The notes under the pieces were generated by a model. The model worked only from the letters and a program-made list of their open reading frames with translations, had not been told where the DNA came from and made no database searches. Made by a program: the position numbers and the translations under genes. Below are positions 29,456 through 39,209 of a stretch of 64,000 bases of DNA, piece by piece. Numbering within the stretch: position 1 is the first letter of the stretch; the number at the start of each line of letters is the position of its first letter. The stretch is from Porphyra umbilicalis (lineage: Eukaryota; Rhodophyta; Bangiophyceae; Bangiales; Bangiaceae), in the NCBI GenBank assembly GCA_002049455.2, contig KV918942.1, positions 62,001 through 126,000 on the forward strand, in the 5' to 3' direction.

Positions 29456-32096
29456 ATGCCCCCCACTCAAGCCCTCAACCAATGGCCCCTCGCCCTGCTG
29501 CTGCTGCTGGCCGCGGCGCTGGGCTCGTCCCCGCCCCCCGTTGCTGCCGAGCGCGACGCCCGCTGCGTGGACACCCTCCGCACCGCCCCTGCCGCCTTTG
29601 ACGCGTGCCGCACCGGCAAGGTGTGCTGGCTGTGCATCACCGAGCCCCCGTTCATCTGGGTGGACAGCGTCGACGCTGCGACGGACGCCCGCCGGCGGCG
29701 GCCGTTCAACTGTTCCGACCACGGGGCGTATGGGCTGCGAGGAAGCAGTTTCCAGTTGCTCAACACGGTGGCCCCGGGCGACTTGTGCGTCTTTGCGGGG
29801 GACTCGACCGAGTGCAAGTTCAACGAGCTGGTCGACTACCTCGACCAGTCCGCAACGGAGCCAAGCCACCCGGGGTATGGGGTCGCGCTGGGTATCCACG
29901 GGGCGCTGCTGACCATGCCTCATCGGGTGGGAGCTGGTTCCTGGTTACCGCCCATTTTTCATGTACGTGGGGGGATGCCGCGTCAGCACGTGTGCGCTCT
30001 TGACGTGGAGAGGGGGACAGGGAAAGGAGGGGAAGGGGCGTGCAAAGAAGGCGGCATCCAAATACATGTGGGTACTGAGGATGCCGTTGCCGGCCACAAT
30101 GGCTCGCCTGACCACGCCCCTCGGCTCGCTTCTTCCCGCCCCCCCTCCTCCCAAACAGGAAAAGATGGTGATTGTGCAGAGCAAGAGCGTCAACGACGTG
30201 CACCCGGGGTCAGTAATCTCAGAGATGTGGTATCCGTTTACTTCTGAGGCGTGGCGGCTGCTGCTGACGGCCACCGGGTCTATGGTAATCATTTCGTTGG
30301 CCCTATCATTGTTCCGCCCGGAACCAGTGGGGGTGCAGGGCTGGAGGAGACCGGGACGTATGCTGACGACCTACACCCTCAATGTGTACGTACGGGGGGG
30401 TGTACGTGCGGGTGGTGTGCAGGGACCTCGTGGCGGGAAACGCGTGGTACCATGGTTGCATGTAGGGGCGGGCCGAGCGGCTGTCCTGACAGCCAAGATG
30501 CAGCCACTGCTGCATGTCTCACGTCAGGACGAGAGGCCACTGACTGTGGGTTGCATCTCGCGCTCGACATCTCGGGTGATTATCCGAGACGCATCGTCCT
30601 GGATAGTTGCCGTCTGGGCGTGCCTCAGTCACTGACTCAGCATTAACATGGTCGACGGTCCCATTCTCGCTGGTTGGTTTGCTTTGCTTGAGAATTTGCC
30701 TGTAGCGCCCCTTCCACCCCCTCCTCCCCCCCCGATGGTTTCTCACAGCATCCACAACACGTTTGGAGGCCACCCCGAGGGCCCCCTATCCGCCACCGCC
30801 GTCGCCTTTGAGCCTGCCCGCCGTGCGCTACGGTACGCCTACCTATGCTTGGCAGCCGTCACTCTGCTCTACTATGAGGCGGCGCTCATTGTTAGCCAAA
30901 CCAACCCCGTACTGTCCAAGCGCCTCCGTGGCCTGCCCAACAACGACCTATGCCAATTCTCCGTCCTAGATGCGTCCGCGCTCGGTGACTCCTTTGCGTC
31001 GGTCGTGGCCGGCGGCGACAGAGGGCGGCTGCCCGAGATCAAGGCGCGGTGGCTGCCCGCCCCCAACCTTCTCGCCAGCTTTGCACACCTCGCTGGTGGT
31101 GTGCGCAACAGCCGCCCCGGCTGCCCGCCGGGCATCACGGCCAAGTATCTCGTATCGTTTGAGTCGGTCGTCGCCGGCGTGCTGATGGCCAACGCGTCCC
31201 TGTGCGATGACCTGCAAGTCGTCGCCACCGAGGAGGAGCTGCGGGACTGGGACGCGGGGTGGGTGCTCACGGCGGCGGCGCACAATGGGGGCACCGCCCT
31301 CCCGCCCTCCATTGCCGCGACGGTGCGGCGCCACAAGGTGTCGGTCGACCGACGGCTGTTGGAGGAAAAGCACAAGGAGGGCGGCGTGCCACAGGGGGGC
31401 CACCTTCTCGCGTCGGCCTGTGGTGGCACCGTCGGCCCCCGGGTGCGCGCGTCGCAGCTGGTTATGCCCCTGGCCCTGTCGGTGTTTGTGCCAACGACCA
31501 TCACCGCCGTGCTCGCCGTGGTGTACCCGCTGCTGTTGGGGGTGCTCGGCCGCGGACGGGGGGCGGGGGGGGGCGCCGCCAACGCGCCGCAGACGGGCGC
31601 GGCGGCATTGTCGACGGCTGGGAGGACGAGGGGGGGGGGGTGGGGGGGCTTCCCGCCTGGACGCCGCCGCCGGGGAGTGTGCGCGGCAGAGTTGGTTGGC
31701 GGCGCAAGCTTCGCCGAGGTCGCTTTGGCCGCCGCTTGCGCGGCGGCAATGGCCGCGGCGGCAGCGGCAGCGGCAGCAGTCGTGATCATGACTCCGACCC
31801 AGACGACAGTGGGGGGGAAGCAGGCGGTAACCATGGGGTTGCCGCCGTCACCCGCAGCGCAGGATGACCACCTCTATCATTTGCGGCACCACCGACGCCT
31901 CCCGCGCACCGGGAGGCCCCACCCACGTTGGCACCGCCGCTGCCGGTGGCGCGATTGCCACCACCGCCACCGCCACGCGCCTTATTGCGGGCTGGTGGCG
32001 ATGACTGAGTGTGCCTCACCCCGCCGCCACGTCGCCTTCCACACTATCGTCAAGTGCAGCCGAGCGGCCCTGCAAGGACGCGCCGCTAGACGCTGA
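29456..32096 (+). CDS. Ionotropic glutamate receptor-like ligand-gated channel
   Basis: A three-exon gene: 29456-29926, 30159-30385, 30749-32096, with introns GTGGGA..AACAG (phase 0) and GTACGT..CTCACAG (phase 2) that keep frame. ATG 29456 starts a signal peptide (LALLLLLAAALGSSPPP). The S1 ligand-binding half has VCWLCITEPPFIWVD and, across the first splice, LTMPHREKMVIVQSKSV, matching the iGluR 'T..RE..V.FS' motif. M1 is AWRLLLTATGSMVIISLALS. A pore-like loop (NTFGGHPEGPLS), then M3 (LRYAYLCLAAVTLLYYEAAL), the S2 half, and M4 (LVMPLALSVFVPTTITAVL) follow. The plasma-membrane location is inferred from family. The C-terminal tail is uncertain: a G run near 31630-31650 lets an alternative frame end at 31867 with an acidic Ser-rich tail. 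No amino-terminal regulatory domain is present. Confidence 0.68.
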
Positions 32097-33250
32097 ATTG
32101 TCGAGCATGCGTGCCATGAATGGGCCATCTGTTTCCGGTTGGTGGCGCCCACGGAGCAGCGCACTTGCCGCTTGTTCTCGCCCATGAGAATCGCTGTTGC
32201 TCTTGGCATGCACTTTTAATGAGCACCGATGTCAATAACAATGTCAATGGGCAGAGCCTCTTCCGACGTCAGAGGCGCCAATGAGTCCTTCCTGCGGGGG
32301 TTTTGGTGACCCCCGGTCCGAGACGCCGCGATATGCGTTCATGACACCTCATGGCTTGGCTCTCAAGCCACTCACTCGGCGCGACACCCACGATAGCGTG
32401 CCTCGGACTCGGGGTGAGTCGACAACCCGCGGACAACCGGCCACTTGAGGGAATATGCTGCCATTGACTGGAGTGCTTCCGTGCGGCGCATCACTTGGAG
32501 GTGGCGGCCACGAGCCATATCCAATGCCGATGGCCGACCTATGTCGTCTCGACCTTGACCTTCTCTCATCCCCCCTGCCAGCACTTGTTGCGGCAAAACA
32601 GGTTGCCGAGCGTCGGATTCATGCCAATGAGGCGACGTGCGGCTAGCGGGGTGAACGTTCACTTCATGAAGTCCTCTCTTGCGAGTTGCAGGCGCCCGGC
32701 GTATCCGCCATGGTCGGAGGTCGTTGAAGGGGCAACGTGCAATGTGTCGGGACACCAACGCTCAGCCGTCACCCCGCCTCGACGAGCAGCACAACGAGCG
32801 GCCGTCCGCCGCTGCTGGTCGTCCGTCTGGGATGCATGATGCGACGCACCTGCTGCTCGCGGGAATTTCGGATCCCCGAGCCCCCGCGTCACGATTGTGA
32901 AGGTGCGGGTGATGGGGTGCGGGGAAGGGGGAACAGCGCGGATCATGGCCGTCCCCCACCCTTCCTGCCCTCCCCGCGAGACGCAGCCCGGAGGAATGCA
33001 AACGCCACCCCACTGACCGGCGACGTGGTCGTCCCGTACCACGGCAAGAGGTGCGGCGTTTGCGTCGGCTCCGTCGCCCCGCGGTCGGCCGGTCGGGGGA
33101 CGCCGCGGGGGGGGGGGGGGCACAGCGCGGCCCAATGGCTGCAAGCCACCCTCATGCCGCGGCCGGCAACGCCAACAGCCCCTCATTGCGTCCTGGCAGA
33201 CGGTCGTGAGCCACGTCCGCGACGAGCCCCCTCTGAGGCTCCCGGAGCTG
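32097..33250. other. Intergenic, no gene seen
   Basis: Short ORFs only, without protein-like composition. It includes a G tract near 33108-33120. The distal end is the promoter region of the Cys-rich gene. Confidence 0.5.
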
Positions 33251-33256
33251 TATAAG
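33251..33256 (+). promoter_or_regulatory. TATA-like element
   Basis: TATAAG in GCTGTATAAGAGGCG, 186 bp upstream of the start codon of the Cys-rich secreted protein. Transcription would start near 33280. Confidence 0.45.
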
Positions 33257-33436
33257 AGGCGTCCCCACCGCCGCTTGGATGACTCCTCTGCTTTCCTTCC
33301 AGCCCACCCAGCAACCCACCACAGCCGCTGACGCCGACCTCCGCGCGACCCAGAAAGCCGTGCCGGCTGTCGAGGGCTTCGCTTCACCTCCCTTGTTATT
33401 GTCGTGGACTTCTGCTCCTCCCGTCAGCCCTTCACC

Positions 33437-34717
33437 ATGGCCGCTTTCCGCGTCGCTGCCATCGTTGCCGCCGCCGCCATCGTGCTCATCGCCACCCCGG
33501 TCTCCGCCGGCGCAGCCACCACCGCCGCCACGGTCGCCGACGCCGGCACTATCGCGACGGCGGTTCGACGGTGGGCCCAGCACCCAGCGCTCACCTACCG
33601 CCGCCGTGTGGTGGGCCCCGGCGGCAGCTGCGCCTTTGCCACGTGCCGCGCGGGCACCGAGTGTGTGCGCCACACGTGCTCCGTGTGGGTGGCGCCGGGC
33701 GGCTCGTGCACCGCCGCCTATCGCCTGTGCAAGTCGGGTACGACCTGCATCGGCGGCAAATGCCTCAAGCAGGCGTGCCTCGGCCGCTCGTGCGCGGCCC
33801 GTAACACGGTGTGCAAGCCGGGCAGCGAGTGCCACGCGGGCACTTGCGTCCAGCGAGTGCGTCTGGGTGGCTCGTGCACCGCCGCCCACCGCCTTTGCAA
33901 GTCCGGTACGAGCTGCATCGGCGGCAAGTGCCTCAAGCAGGCCTGCTTCGGCCGCTCATGCGCGGCCCGTAACACGGTGTGCAAGCCGGGCGGCGTGTGC
34001 CACGCGGGCACGTGCATCCAGTGGGTGGCGCCGGGCGGCTCGTGCGCCGCATCGTACCGCCGCTGCTTGGGGAAGGCCGCCTGCATCCGCGGTAAGTGCG
34101 TCAAGCAGGTGTGCCTCGGCGGCTCATGCGCGGCCCGTAACACGGTGTGCAAGCCGGGCAGCGAGTGCCACGCGGGCACTTGCGTCCAGCGAGTGCGTCT
34201 GGGTGGCTCGTGCACCGCCGCCCACCGCCTTTGCAAGTCCGGTACGAGCTGCATCGGCGGCAAGTGCCTCAAGCAGGCCTGCTTCGGCCGCTCATGCGCG
34301 GCCCGTAACACGGTGTGCAAGCCGGGCGGCGTGTGCCACGCGGGCACGTGCATCCAGTGGGTGGCGCCGGGCGGCTCGTGCGCCGTCGGCTACCGCCGCT
34401 GCTTGGGCGGCGCCACGTGCGTGGCGGGCACGTGCGTCACGGTCGTGCCGCGCGGCGGCTCCTGCGCCGGCGGGGCGGCCAAGTGCGCGGCGGGTACCGA
34501 GTGCTTCCGCGGCACCTGCGTCGTGTGGGTCGCACCGGGCGGATCGTGCAAGGCCACTTGCACGCGCTGCGCGGGTGGGTCCATCTGCACGGATGGCAAG
34601 TGCTATGCCCTCGTGACGCGCGGTGTTGGGGAGGACTGCCGCCCGGCCTACGCGAGCTGCGGGCGGCCGCTGATGTGCCGCCGCGGGATTTGCGTGCGCT
34701 CCACCGGCGGGTACTGA
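33437..34717 (+). CDS. Secreted cysteine-rich repeat protein
   Basis: An intronless ORF of 426 residues from ATG 33437 (context TTCACCATGG), with a signal peptide (FRVAAIVAAAAIVLIATPVS) and a short spacer. About 13 tandem modules of 20-28 residues follow, each built on a GGSC..C..G..C..G.C pattern, for example GGSCTAAYRLCKSGTTCIGG. The modules alternate between a GGSC type and a GRSCAARNTVC type. The dense, evenly spaced cysteines imply disulphide-linked knots, as in extracellular matrix, wall or defence-type proteins; the exact family is not recognised. An internal 336-bp duplication doubles four modules. Expression is suggested by the TATA element upstream and the clean start context. Confidence 0.8.
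   Translation: MAAFRVAAIVAAAAIVLIATPVSAGAATTAATVADAGTIATAVRRWAQHPALTYRRRVVGPGGSCAFATCRAGTECVRHTCSVWVAPGGSCTAAYRLCKSGTTCIGGKCLKQACLGRSCAARNTVCKPGSECHAGTCVQRVRLGGSCTAAHRLCKSGTSCIGGKCLKQACFGRSCAARNTVCKPGGVCHAGTCIQWVAPGGSCAASYRRCLGKAACIRGKCVKQVCLGGSCAARNTVCKPGSECHAGTCVQRVRLGGSCTAAHRLCKSGTSCIGGKCLKQACFGRSCAARNTVCKPGGVCHAGTCIQWVAPGGSCAVGYRRCLGGATCVAGTCVTVVPRGGSCAGGAAKCAAGTECFRGTCVVWVAPGGSCKATCTRCAGGSICTDGKCYALVTRGVGEDCRPAYASCGRPLMCRRGICVRSTGGY
33792..34385 (+). repeat. Near-identical 336-bp offset duplication inside the Cys-rich gene
   Basis: Segment 33792-34049 recurs at 34128-34385, apparently base for base, including synonymous sites. The unit is 112 codons and stays in frame. Confidence 0.85.
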
Positions 34718-35165
34718 GCGGGGCGAGGTGGGGTGGGAGAGGGCGAGCACACGGCAGCTGACCGTGGCCGCAGAGAGTGAGTGGTAACAGCGAGGCCAGC
34801 GCGGGAGCTTTCCGTTGGGGAGGTGGGGGGATTGGCACAGTGCGCTGATGTATGGTATTGGGGAGGCAACACACGTAGACCGCAGGCTGAGGGTGCTCCC
34901 TGCCGATTGATCGTTTTGACGTCGTTCTGCCACGCTAGACCACCGGTCCACTGGGGAAGCCCCAAGCCGTGGTTGTAGACACAGCTCGGAGTGTACAGTC
35001 CACGCGGGATTGGACGCGTCCAAGTCACGCCGGACGCCTGCCGCGTGGATGCGCGCTATGCGGGCGGTACTGCCCAGCCTGCCGTCCCACCACAGAACCA
35101 TGTAGCGCAGCGCGCGGGATCGCCACCAGCTGATAAGAGTTTTCTTCATCGTCAGCGTCCGCCTC
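34718..35165. other. Spacer between convergent genes
   Basis: It separates the Cys-rich gene (plus) from the apyrase gene (minus). No ORF of note. Both 3' ends must lie here; I see no canonical AATAAA signal. Confidence 0.5.
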
Positions 35166-36824
35166 TCACAAAAACTCGACCCCCTCGTACTTGACCGGTC
35201 CGACGCGCGTCTCTGGCAGGAGCGCCGCCCCCCCCCCCCCTCCCCCGTATCCAACACGCTGATGTAGCTCTCCACGGCGCCCGGCCCCCCCGAGCCGCCC
35301 GCCTCGCCGCCCCCCTCCCGCTCCACCGTGCGCACCGCGAGCACGTGGCGGTCGCCCGTGCCCGGCACAAACGCAAACGTCGAAAAGCCCCGCTCGTCCG
35401 CCCCGTCCGCCGCGTGCGCCACCCCCCCCAAAACCGTGACGGTCACGGCCGCAAACGCCGCGTCGGCCGTCACGGCGCCGTTCCACCCCGCCCGCTCCAC
35501 GGCGACCGGGTCAAACGGGGCGACGGATTTGCGGCGGGGGAGGAAGAGCCACCGCCCACGCACGTCGCTCCACCGGCCAGCCTCGTGGAGGAGGAAGCCC
35601 GGCCACGGCGCGCCCGCCGCGCCGCGCATCGCATTGTACGCGTCGGCCCAGTTGACGTGCGTGACGGTCATGTCTTTGGAGAGGACCTTGACCCACAGCG
35701 GGCCCGTGCTCCGCACCACCCGCCCGTCGGCGGGGGCGGTGACCTCCCGCCCGTGGCCGCCGATAATCAGCTCACCCCGCTTGACGCCCATCCACTCGGC
35801 TTTGAAGGCGACGGCCGACTCGCCGTCCCCGTCGGCCAGCACCGTGCGGCGGGTGACGGAGGGGGGGCGGTCGGGCGAGTCGCCGCCGTGGGGGTCGGGC
35901 AAGCCACCCCGGGGGGAGAGCACCTCAAACAGCACGCCCGTGCGGTCGTCGGGCGCGTACAGGCGGCCACGGTACATGGCCAGTTCGGACAACTCCATGC
36001 CACGGCCGTCTTCATTGACGCGCGACCACAGCAGCGCGCCGGGGCCCGCGTCAAACCAGGTGATGGCGTAGGCGGGGGGGCGGGCGCGCGGGCGTGGGGA
36101 GATGCTGCTGTTAACTGCACCCGCCGCGCGGTCGCCGAGCCCATCGCCGCCAGCGCTGGCGGTCGCAGCGCCTTCCCCCGCCCTCTTACCGCCGGCTGTG
36201 GCCGCAGCGGCCGCCCGTGCGGTCCGCGCGGCGGCGGCATCGCCCCCGCGGCCACCTCCTCCCTCCCCATCGGGCGGGTCGGGCAGGCGCGTCAAGACCC
36301 CCCGCTTGAGGTAACTCACCCACCGCTTGGACGACGGCGCGTCCGCCGACGCCTGCCGGTCGTACCGCCGCGACTGGCGGTCCATGTCGGCGACGAGCGC
36401 AAACACCCACGGCCCCGCGTCGCCCGCACCGGGCGGTAGAGCCAGCAGCGGCTCTGCGTCGCCGTCGGCAGCCGCCGCCGCTGCGTCGGCGCCGGCATCG
36501 TGGGGGCGGCGCCGCCGCCGCCCGCGGGACTGTCGCCACGCGCCACCCCCCGCGGCGGGCCCGTCCACGTCCCGGTGCGCCCGCCACCGCCGCGGCGCCA
36601 CCGACAATGTCAGCGCGCGCGGCGCGTCCGAGCCGTCCACCCCCCCGCCGCCCACGACGAGCCGCAAGTCGAGCAGCGCCCACGTCGCCAGCAGCGCGCC
36701 CACGACGCTGGCGCCGAGGAGCCACTGGCGGCGGCGGCCGCCGTGGCGGGCGCGCGCGGCGGTGGTCGCCGCCGCACCCCACACTCTCGACCAGCTCGGC
36801 CGGCGGCCGCCGCCGCCACTGCCG

Positions 36825-36877
<53 letters not shown>

Positions 36878-37282
36878 TCGGTCCCGTGGCGGCGGCGGGC
36901 GGCCGCTCGCCGCCGCCGCCGCTGCCGCGCCAGAGGCAGGGGCGGGCGACCGCTGCCGCGGCCGCGCCCAGTCACTGTCAAACGACGCAAAGGAGGCGGA
37001 GCGGCGGGGGCGGCGGCCGGCGCCGCCGCTGCCACCGCCGCCGCCACCAGGCGGGAAGCCACGCGGCGGCGCCGCCAATGCCCCGGCGGCCGCGCGGTGG
37101 GCGGCCTGGGGGAGGGGGGGGAGCGCGTTGGTGACGACGGGGGCGAGCAGCGCGCCCGTGGTCGGGGGGATGGGGGCTGCGGGTGGGGGGGGGACGCCGC
37201 CGCGTGGGTGGTGGCGGTGGCGTGTGGCGGTGAGGACATGACGGTCCCCCGGGGGGGGGGGGGGGAGGGGGGGGGGGGGCAA
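35166..37282 (-). CDS. CANT1-type calcium-activated nucleotidase (apyrase), membrane-anchored
   Basis: The family hydrolyses nucleoside di- and triphosphates (UDP, GDP, UTP) with Ca2+, in the secretory pathway. The N-terminal region is Pro/Ala/Gly-rich with a long poly-Gly tract. Then comes one membrane anchor (WLLGASVVGALLATWALLDL, type II) and the five-bladed propeller with family motifs: FALVADMDRQSR, LLWSRVNEDGRGMELSELA, AFKAEWMGVKRGELIIGG, THVNWADAYNAMR, FLLHEAGRWSD and FLPRRKS. The end is GPVKYEGVEFL, as in animal CANT1. That tail lies one frame off, across a C run of 13 (35228-35240), so a homopolymer length error or polymorphism is likely. The start is uncertain: the frame is open to 37282 (a TTG), and an ATG at 37239 is in another frame. 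Confidence 0.8.
36825..36879. repeat. (CCG)n microsatellite
   Basis: About 17 consecutive CCG triplets. On the minus strand they encode the poly-glycine linker ahead of the membrane anchor of the apyrase. Confidence 0.8.
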
Positions 37283-37668
37283 GCGGGGGGGGTGGGGGGG
37301 GGCGTGGAGGACTCACCGTCGCCTGCGCATGGCCGGCCAAAGGTCGGCGGGCAGGGGCCGCCCACACGCGAGGGGCAGCGAGGCACGGCGACGGCCGCAA
37401 CGTTGGCCGCGGCGGGATGGAGCGCCCCACGGGGTGGCTGGCCCGCCCGAGTGGCGTCACCGGCCGCTGTCGCGACGGGGTGGCCGACGGGGGAGGGGTG
37501 GCAGCGGCAGGGACGGCGGGCGTACAAAAATGGCGGCGAGCCCGACGAGACTACAGCGGGTCGCGCGATCGTCGGAGCGCCGTGCATGGCACGGCAGGGC
37601 AGAGTCGCGAGGGGCGGGCTGAGCGCTCGAATTATTGGTGGCACAGCGCGCCGACGTTTCCTTGGCGA
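37283..37668. other. Upstream region of the apyrase gene
   Basis: GC-rich, with G runs up to about 37300. No gene. It ends at the target site of the hAT-type element. Confidence 0.4.
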
Positions 37669-38726
37669 TAGGGATGCCCAATTGGTTCGCGCGGCCGAAC
37701 CAGTTCATCCGATGTTTTTGGTGGCCAATAACCAGTTTTTAAACTAGTTAGTTGGGCAGGGGGAGCGCCAGCCACAATTGAGACTGGGTGACTGTGGCTC
37801 CGCAGCGAGTGGGTCGCAGCCACCCAAGAGTTGACAAGTACACGGACAGCCCGCACGGCAATCTCAGCCGTCTTGGCCCATCCCGCGCATGGGCAATCCA
37901 TTCTCCCAGGCCACGCCGACCCAAGCGCCACACTTGTCCCCCCCCCCACCCCCACCGAACGCTCTGTCGTCGGTTGGTCATTGGTGCCATGTGCTGTACC
38001 CACGCTGGTCTTTGACTCGTTGTAGGCATCCGTCTACTGCACCGCATAGGGTCGTGGCAACATTCTTTATCATCACGTCCAGCCGCATGGTATGATACAT
38101 GAAAAGTTGCTTGTGTGTGTTTGTGGGGGATACGTTTGTAGGTGATGTGTGGACGTCGCTCGAGCTGCCAGAACATGTAATGTTCACTGTGTGCAGCGCG
38201 TCTGACACGAGCATCTTTCTCCGCTGCGCGACCTTCCCTTCTCATTTGCTTCTTTGTGCATGATGTGTTCTTGGCATGCGCATTGGTCCTCGTTTCTTCT
38301 TTTCTTTCTCAGATCTACGCGAGGCTGCTGGGTGCATGCACCTTCACTCTTCCCGCACGGCTGCGTGTTGCGTGCGAGGCGGTCCCTTTCCTGTGCAGGC
38401 GTGTAGGGTGTGGTTGCCCGACTTGTGTGCGGTGTGGATGTGCGACTGAGGTGCGGTGTGGTTACACGTCGGCGACGGGGCCGGTGTGAGAGACGAAGAC
38501 ACAAGTCGTCGGATCTGGCCGTGCACGAGTCATCAAGTTGGAACTCGTCACGCACTTACGCCAAGGAACAGCGACAATTCTGGTCACGTGACCGAAATGG
38601 TACCGTATTAAATAACAAGCAGTTTGACCGATATGTTATTCCGAAACTAGTTCGCAAGCGATGTCCGGTTTTTAATTAATGTCAACCAGTTTTAACCAGT
38701 TAGGATAAACCAGTTGGGCATCTCTA
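37669..38726. mobile_element. Non-autonomous hAT-type DNA transposon, 1,058 bp
   Basis: The left end TAGGGATGCCCAATTGGTT and right end (reverse complement) TAGAGATGCCCAACTGGTTT form imperfect terminal inverted repeats. The perfect 8-bp target duplication CTTGGCGA occupies 37661-37668 and 38727-38734. TAGGGNTG-type termini and 8-bp duplications are characteristic of hAT elements. Subterminal copies of AACCAGTT or its complement occur near both ends. No transposase-like ORF is inside, so it depends on another copy. The ends are distinctly AT-richer than the host sequence. Confidence 0.88.
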
Positions 38727-38734
38727 CTTGGCGA

Positions 38735-39209
38735 GGCAAAACCGACGTCGTGATCAGCCGCGCTGGACAAGGCGGCGGCCCCATGCGGTGACATGGCGGC
38801 CGCACACGCCCGGTCATGGTATTATTTACAGTAATAGGCCGCGCCCGTGGCTGCCGAGGTGGGCCGCTGACCGGGAACGGTGCATGCTGCCTCTGGCGGT
38901 GCTGGTCGGGGCGGCCCGCAGGTGGGCTCCGGTTCGCGTCCGGGCGACCAGAAACGCTTGCTGGACACGGGCAGTGTCCCTAACCAGTGTGGCGCGGTAG
39001 ACGTCCTTGTGGCCGCCTGCCGCCTGAGGTTTGTCAATCTGCCATGGCCAGAAGCGCGACGAAAGAGACGCAGTTCCAGAGGCAACCGTCAAAAAGAGAG
39101 AAGAAAATGCCGAACAGAGAAAAAGAGAAGAAACGAAGGTACCTACGCGACCAGAGACAAAAGGAGGATAGACGACCCCTACCAAACCAGGCGTGTCCCC
39201 GCACGCCAC
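38735..39209. other. Spacer downstream of ValRS
   Basis: No coding sequence seen. A purine-rich plus strand (39090-39150) lies beyond the ValRS stop and would be a pyrimidine-rich 3' region for that gene. Confidence 0.4.
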
